In this document: piece after piece, positions 59,604-64,000 of the stretch | How the letters are laid out: each line of letters starts with the position of its first letter | Position numbering within the stretch: the stretch's first letter is position 1 | Source: Kitasatospora sp. MAA19 | GTDB taxonomy: Bacteria > Actinomycetota > Actinomycetes > Streptomycetales > Streptomycetaceae | Direction of reading: 5' to 3' | DNA: 64,000 nucleotides | Assembly (NCBI RefSeq): GCF_029894125.1 | Contig: NZ_JARXYZ010000026.1 | Coordinates: forward strand, 1 to 64,000 | The notes under the pieces: generated by a model | What the model was told of the DNA's origin: nothing | The model's database searches: none | The model's input: only the letters and a program-made list of their open reading frames with translations | Made by a program: the position numbers and the translations under genes

Positions 59604-61190
59604 CTACGACCAGTGCCATTCGGCCTGGTCGAGCAGATGACCGGACTTAACTCCCTTGCGCGAGCACCATTCCTCGAACTCGGCGATCTGCTGGAGCTGG
59701 TAGGAGTCCTCGTTGTAGCTGGTGGCCATGACATGGCCGAGCCAGCTCTCCTCACCCATGGCGTAGATGTACACCTCTTCGGCCCCCAGCTCGGTGACGA
59801 TCGCGCTCGCCTGCTCCGCGTTGGAGCCGGACAGTTTGCGGGTCTGGCTCATCTTCTTCGGGATCGGCGTGGTGAACAGCGGCTGGTACTTCCAGTTCAT
59901 CGGCGCACCGTCGCACTCCATGCCGAGGAACGCGATGTCGACCGGTCCGAGATGCCGGCGGACGTAGCGGTAGAGGACCGGATCAAGGCCGGAGGAGTCC
60001 GCTCCCACGTAGACGGACTTCCCGCCGAGACGGATCCAGTAGGTCGCCTTGGCACGGATGTCGAGATCGGCGTGCTCCCCGAAGAACGGAGTGGCGACGA
60101 TCTTCCCGCCGGGGAAGGCCACCTCGTCGAAGTCGTCCACCTCGATGACGGGGAGCCCGAGGCACCTCAGGAAGAGCGCCAGCGACGGGTCGCACAGATT
60201 GCCGCGCGAGCTCCTCGGCACGACGAACGTGCCGACCCGGCCACGCAGTTGGAGCAGGGTCTCGGACACGAGATGGTCGGAATGCCCGTGAGTGACGAGG
60301 ACGTAGTCGATGTGGTCGGGCAGGTCGTCATAGGTGTACCGGCCGGTCGCGCTGGTGTCGGCGCTGATGAACGGGTCCGTGAGGATCGACACCTCGGGCG
60401 TCTGCAGGAGGAGGCAGGCATGCCCCAGGTAACGGATCCTGGCTCCGGCCGTGACGTGGCGGTCGGCGGCCAGCCCTGGCTCCGCGAGCAGCAAGCGGGA
60501 CAGTTGGGCGGCTTCCGCGTCGCCGAGTTCCAGCGCCTCGCGGAGCGCGGCCAAGGTGGTGGGCCGGATCCTGGAGCGGAACAGCTCCTCGATGCCGGGG
60601 TGCCGGAAGGGGATGTCCAGCTCCAGCACGTCGGGCGAGGGCAGCCGTGGGGTGCTCATCACGAACGGCCGCTCGATGCCTGACTCCACCGAGAGCTGAA
60701 CCGACTGGCGGTCCTCGGTGTAAGCCTTGCTCTGGTAGACGAGCGGCTCCAGGAAGTGCAGCGAAGCCTCGTTGCCGGTGTCATAGGCGACTTCCACCAG
60801 GCCCGCCAGCTCGGGAGGGAGCTTCGGGTAGAGCGGCCTGAGGTCGTAGCCGGTCGCCTCCTCCCGGACGATCTTCTCGGCCTCCGCGATCGCATGGGCG
60901 AACCGGATGATGTCCGCGCTGTCGCGCCGGATGGCCGCCAGCAGCGCCTCGACCTCGCCCTTCCGCTTCTCCTCGATGCCGACGAAGAATCCGCCGCGGA
61001 ACTTCGGATCGCGGCTGCCCGAGAAATGCCAGTCCGGGGTCTGCAGGTAGGACTCCAGCATCGGGATCTGCCGGAAGGCGAGGTACATGGCGCCAGTTAC
61101 GGGGGCCATCGTGTACAGCTGGGCGTAGAACCGGTCGACCAATGGCTCGATGATGGTGTCGGACCGGAGAAAGAGCCGTTCCTCAGTCAC
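59604..61190 (-). CDS. CmlA-type diiron beta-hydroxylase
   Basis: A 528-residue enzyme with an all-helical N-terminal domain (residues 1-245) and a metallo-beta-lactamase-fold C-terminal domain. The metal motif THGHSDH has H301, H303, D305 and H306, offset by four from the diiron ligands of CmlA of chloramphenicol biosynthesis; LGHACLLLQTPEVSILTDP and FGEHADL complete the site. Homologues (StaM of A47934, Tcp25 of teicoplanin) hydroxylate carrier-protein-bound tyrosine at the beta carbon. Presence of this gene rather than a BpsD/OxyD pair points to the teicoplanin/A47934 branch. Confidence 0.92.
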   Translation of the reverse strand: MTEERLFLRSDTIIEPLVDRFYAQLYTMAPVTGAMYLAFRQIPMLESYLQTPDWHFSGSRDPKFRGGFFVGIEEKRKGEVEALLAAIRRDSADIIRFAHAIAEAEKIVREEATGYDLRPLYPKLPPELAGLVEVAYDTGNEASLHFLEPLVYQSKAYTEDRQSVQLSVESGIERPFVMSTPRLPSPDVLELDIPFRHPGIEELFRSRIRPTTLAALREALELGDAEAAQLSRLLLAEPGLAADRHVTAGARIRYLGHACLLLQTPEVSILTDPFISADTSATGRYTYDDLPDHIDYVLVTHGHSDHLVSETLLQLRGRVGTFVVPRSSRGNLCDPSLALFLRCLGLPVIEVDDFDEVAFPGGKIVATPFFGEHADLDIRAKATYWIRLGGKSVYVGADSSGLDPVLYRYVRRHLGPVDIAFLGMECDGAPMNWKYQPLFTTPIPKKMSQTRKLSGSNAEQASAIVTELGAEEVYIYAMGEESWLGHVMATSYNEDSYQLQQIAEFEEWCSRKGVKSGHLLDQAEWHWS

Positions 61191-61213
61191 CTCTGCTCCT
61201 CACGATCGAATGA

Positions 61214-62509
61214 TTACAGGGCTGCGGGCGGGCGAGGCAACCACTTCATTCCGTCGGGCGAGACCGCCAGCCCGCCCGGGAACATCGGTTCCCCGGGCGC
61301 GGCCGCCCCCTCGCCCCCTGCCGCGAACGCCTCGTCGCCGGACGACACTCCGGTGGCCAGATCCACGAACGACTCCGGTTCCGGGTGCTCGTCGCCGGTC
61401 ATCGCGTGGAACGCCGCGAGGAACTCGGAGAACGCCCCGAACTCGCGGCGGTACCGCGCCTCGAACTCCGTCAGGGCGGTCTCCTCGTCCAGATCGCCCG
61501 CGAGGACGCTGTTGATCGAACGGGCGGCCAACAGGGCGCTGTAGGTCGCGAGATGAACGCCGCTGGAGAACAGCGGGTCGACGGAACACGCGGCGTCTCC
61601 CACCAGGATCATCCCCGGACGCCGGAACGTCGTCTGGTGGTAGACGAAGTCCTCGCGGATTCGCAGCTTCCCGTACTTGCCGGCTGTCACCCGCATCCCC
61701 TCCGAGAGCAGGTCCGAGATGGTCGGGCATTCGGCGATCAGGGCCTTGAACGCCTCCTCCCGGTCGTCCGGGAGCTTCTCGGCCACCTCCCCGCGCACCA
61801 CCGCACCCACGCTGGTGAGCCCGCCGAACAGCGGGACGTACCAGAACCAGCCCTTGTCGAAGGTCACGCTCAAGGCGTCACCCGCATGCGGTTCCGGCAG
61901 CCGCTTGCAGCCGTTCCCGAAGTAGCCGGACAGCGCCAGACCGCGGAAGGACTCCGCATGGTCGCGAGTGCCGCCGACGCTGGAGAACAGCGGGCTCTCA
62001 TGGCCTGACGCGTCGACCACGAAACGTGCGCCGACCTCGTGCTCGCCGCCGTCAGGGTCGAGATACCGCAGGCCGGTGACCCGATCGCCCTCCTCGACCA
62101 CTGCGGTGACCGAGCACCCTTCACGAACCACCACGCCCTTGCGCTTGGCGTTGTTCAGCAGGATCTCGTCGAACCGCGCCCGATCCGCCTGGTAGGCGAA
62201 TGACGTCGAGCCGGTCAATCGCGATGACGCCTCGAAGGAGAAGGCCCACGGCTCCGGCCGAGCGCCCCACTGGAACGTCGCACCCCGCTTCACCGGGAAA
62301 TCCGTCTCCGCCAGTTCATCGGTGACGCCGAGCATCCGGCACACCCCGTGAACGGTGGACGGAAGCAACGACTCACCGACCTGGTACCGCGGAAAGACCT
62401 CTTTCTCCACCAGGAGCACCCGGTGGCCCTGCATGGCCACCAAGGAGGCCGCGGTCGAACCCGCCGGCCCACCCCCCGCGACCACCACGTCGAACGCTTC
62501 CGCCGACAT
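61214..62509 (-). CDS. Flavin-dependent halogenase, short form
   Basis: A 431-residue member of the BhaA/StaK group acting on carrier-bound aromatic residues. FAD motif AGGGPAGST (G12-S18), YQVGESLLPSTVHGVC, DKGWFWYVP (GWxWxIP) and GDAACSVDPLFSSGVHLATYSALLAARSINSVLAGDLDE are conserved. Compared with typical ~490-residue homologues, about 60 residues are missing between FLAAFHAMTG and the C-terminal PMFPGGLAVSPDGMKWLP, including the SYFWQA segment and the VPMF...AGQVQM helix that the neighbouring halogenase keeps. It may be active with a trimmed C-terminus, or degenerating. Confidence 0.88.
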   Translation of the reverse strand: MSAEAFDVVVAGGGPAGSTAASLVAMQGHRVLLVEKEVFPRYQVGESLLPSTVHGVCRMLGVTDELAETDFPVKRGATFQWGARPEPWAFSFEASSRLTGSTSFAYQADRARFDEILLNNAKRKGVVVREGCSVTAVVEEGDRVTGLRYLDPDGGEHEVGARFVVDASGHESPLFSSVGGTRDHAESFRGLALSGYFGNGCKRLPEPHAGDALSVTFDKGWFWYVPLFGGLTSVGAVVRGEVAEKLPDDREEAFKALIAECPTISDLLSEGMRVTAGKYGKLRIREDFVYHQTTFRRPGMILVGDAACSVDPLFSSGVHLATYSALLAARSINSVLAGDLDEETALTEFEARYRREFGAFSEFLAAFHAMTGDEHPEPESFVDLATGVSSGDEAFAAGGEGAAAPGEPMFPGGLAVSPDGMKWLPRPPAAL

Positions 62510-62553
62510 CTCTCACCGTCCCTCGATTGATCGCTGATCCGTCGTGGCGTCCG

Positions 62554-63774
62554 CTACCAGGTGAGCGGCAACCGATCCGGGCTGTCTATGAACGCGTTGC
62601 GGAACTTCACTTCCTCCGCGGGCACGGCCAGGCTCAGTCCGGGGAACCGCCGCCACAGGGCCTGATAGGCGATGCGGAGCACCGCCCTTGCCACTGCGGC
62701 GCCTACGCAGTGATGGATACCGTGCCCGAATCCGACATGCGGGAGTGGTTCGCGGTTCGCGTCGAGGAGATGGGGATCCGGCGTCAACCCCTCGTCCCGG
62801 TTGGCCATGAGAATCGAGCAGAGGACGTATTCCCCCGCCTTGATCAGCTGCCCGCCGACGACGACATCCCTGACGGCCATTCGCGGAGTCGGCTGCTGCA
62901 CGGCCGAAAGGAAGCGCAGCAGTTCGTTCACCACGCGGTCGGCCTCCTCGCGGGAGGCGAAGAGCAACTGCCTCTGGTCGGGATGGTCGAGCAGCGCGAG
63001 GACCCCGAAGCCGATCATCCCCGCGACGCTCTCGACGCCGCCGAGGATCAGCGCCGTGCAGACGCCCTTCAATTCCTCGTCGCCGATCCGCTCGCCGTGC
63101 TCACGCACCAGCATGCCGAGGAACCCCTCGTCGGGCGCCTTCCGCTGCCGGGTGATGAGAGCGTTCAGGTACCGATTGAACGCCGCGCTGTCCGCCGCCC
63201 GGGCCTTGTACCCGCGGCTGAGGTCGACGTTCTGCCTGACGCGGCGGATGAACTCGCTTCGGTCGTCGCGCGGAACCCCGAGCAGCTCGCACAGGGCCTC
63301 GCCGCCGACCGGGTCGGCGAACAGTACCTGGAGATCCGCGGGCGGTCCCGCGGCCTCCATCGCATCGAGGTGCTCTTCGATGATGCCCTCGATCGTGGGC
63401 TCGAGCCTGCGGATCCGTCGGACCGTGAACTCGGGCGTCAGCATCCGCCGCAGCCGCGTGTGTTCGGGCGGATCGTAGATCGAGAGCTGTCCGGCCAGCT
63501 CCGGCGGGACCGGCACCCCTTCGCCGCTGAGCGGTTCCGCCTCGGTCAGCCGGAGCCGCGTCGTGAAGTTCTCGTGATCACCGAGGATCTCGCGCACCAC
63601 GTCGTAGCCCATGGCCTGCCAGACGTAGTCCGTGCTCATCTGATCGGACGCGTTCCCCGCGATCCGGATCAGCGGGCCGTGCGCCCTGAGGGCGAACATG
63701 TCCTCGTGCGGATCGTAGAGCGTCCTCCTCATGTAGTTCGCCGTCGGTCGCACGATCGGCGCGGCCTCATCCAC
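62554..63774 (-). CDS. oxyC: Cytochrome P450 OxyC (biaryl AB-ring coupling)
   Basis: A 406-residue glycopeptide cross-linking P450, closely resembling vancomycin OxyC: DPHEDMFALRAHGPLIRI, YDPPEHTRLRRMLTPEFTVRRIRRLEP, LILGGVESVAGMIGFGVLALLD and the haem loop GFGHGIHHCVGAAVAR with C356. OxyC forms the C-C bond between Hpg5 and Dpg7 on the NRPS-bound heptapeptide, recruited by the X domain. It overlaps the upstream halogenase by 8 nt and precedes the short halogenase by 44 nt, matching the halogenase-OxyC-halogenase order of the A47934 cluster. Confidence 0.93.
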   Translation of the reverse strand: MDEAAPIVRPTANYMRRTLYDPHEDMFALRAHGPLIRIAGNASDQMSTDYVWQAMGYDVVREILGDHENFTTRLRLTEAEPLSGEGVPVPPELAGQLSIYDPPEHTRLRRMLTPEFTVRRIRRLEPTIEGIIEEHLDAMEAAGPPADLQVLFADPVGGEALCELLGVPRDDRSEFIRRVRQNVDLSRGYKARAADSAAFNRYLNALITRQRKAPDEGFLGMLVREHGERIGDEELKGVCTALILGGVESVAGMIGFGVLALLDHPDQRQLLFASREEADRVVNELLRFLSAVQQPTPRMAVRDVVVGGQLIKAGEYVLCSILMANRDEGLTPDPHLLDANREPLPHVGFGHGIHHCVGAAVARAVLRIAYQALWRRFPGLSLAVPAEEVKFRNAFIDSPDRLPLTW

Positions 63775-64000
63775 GGTAGGGCATCCACTTCATCCCGTCG
63801 GGCGAGGCCACCAGCCCGCCCGGGAACACCGGCTCCTCGGGCGCGGCGTCCTCACCGAGCACCGCCCTCATCTGGACCTGGCCGCCCTCCTGCATCACCT
63901 GCCTGACCACGTGCGACGTGAACATCGGCACCATGTCCCCGTCACCGCCGGCGGCCATGTCGTCGACGGCCGCGGCGAACTCGGCGCTGTGCTTGGCGAT
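63767..64000 (-). CDS. Second halogenase, C-terminal part (cut by window end)
   Basis: The frame enters from the right edge and gives about 77 residues: AKHSAEFAAAVDDMAAGGDGD, VPMFTSHVVRQVMQEGGQVQM and FPGGLVASPDGMKWMP, the conserved C-terminus of BhaA/StaI-type tyrosine halogenases. The N-terminal catalytic part is outside. The stop overlaps the oxyC start, so it is co-transcribed with oxyC, the short halogenase and the CmlA-like gene. Confidence 0.88.
   Translation of the reverse strand: MAKHSAEFAAAVDDMAAGGDGDMVPMFTSHVVRQVMQEGGQVQMRAVLGEDAAPEEPVFPGGLVASPDGMKWMPYRG

Noticed and set aside
1..64000. CRISPR arrays, rRNA operons, complete insertion sequences or prophage genes
   Set aside because: None seen; repeats found are short tandem minisatellites or hairpins, and the only transposase is a C-terminal fragment.

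Overview
This window reads as high-GC actinobacterial chromosome, almost certainly Streptomyces or the closely related Kitasatospora. Third codon positions are strongly G/C. SARP/AfsR regulators, an AfsA/gamma-butyrolactone-receptor pair, StrR-type regulation and Tat/lipoprotein signals all fit. No rRNA, CRISPR array or complete insertion sequence was seen. The only tRNA material is a 3' fragment at about 41.05 kb.

The left part (1-41 kb) is accessory chromosome. It starts with a truncated NmrA-like gene, a decayed ORF, an MFS transporter and an RNase HI. A sugar-utilisation operon follows on the minus strand (11.2 to 3.7 kb): lipoprotein, two permeases, GH42 beta-galactosidase and a GH63/MGH1-like secreted glycosidase. 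It diverges from an unusual five-gene operon on the plus strand (11.3-16.9 kb): GcvPA-like, GcvPB-like, AcoX-type ATP-NAD-kinase-like, SDR and GntR, with no glycine-cleavage T, H or L genes. After an MgtC-family gene comes a gamma-butyrolactone locus (18-22.6 kb): receptor-type TetR, AfsA, HAD phosphatase and DhaK/DhaL. DhaKL would make dihydroxyacetone phosphate, the AfsA substrate.

At 24-34 kb lies an orphan-looking secondary-metabolism group: small SARP, ActIII-type ketoreductase, stand-alone condensation-domain protein, SRPBCC protein, P450 with an atypical I helix, and an AfsR-like regulator. No PKS or NRPS megasynthase is next to it. From 34 to 41 kb the DNA is a mixture of intact genes (DUF6191, class A PBP, FAD monooxygenase with a divergent CGNR regulator) and debris: a potD-like fragment, an MBL-rhodanese gene truncated by an IS3-family remnant and also frameshifted.

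At 41,038-41,078 there is a 41-nt 3' half of a tRNA-Pro(GGG) gene, still followed by its own terminator hairpin and lacking its 5' half. This is the signature of a site-specific integration junction. Immediately right of it, and running to the end of the window, is a glycopeptide-antibiotic (vancomycin/teicoplanin/A47934-type) cluster whose GC bias looks milder. It contains dpgABCD (dihydroxyphenylglycine), hpgT, hmaS and hmo (hydroxyphenylglycine), an ion antiporter, a StrR/Bbr-type regulator, vanHAX, murF2, a FemX/VanK homologue, vanJ, a CmlA-type beta-hydroxylase, two halogenases (one short, one cut by the window edge) and OxyC. The NRPS genes and other Oxy P450s are expected to the right. 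Within the cluster are decayed copies of prephenate dehydrogenase and hpgT. Three 33-bp VanR-box-like elements each sit exactly 33 nt from an ATG (vanH, vanK, vanJ).

The main inferences are that the glycopeptide cluster sits on a tRNA-Pro-integrated element, that the resistance genes form a shared VanR-type regulon with no vanRS in the window, and that the gcvP-like/AcoX operon may encode an uncharacterised catabolic route.
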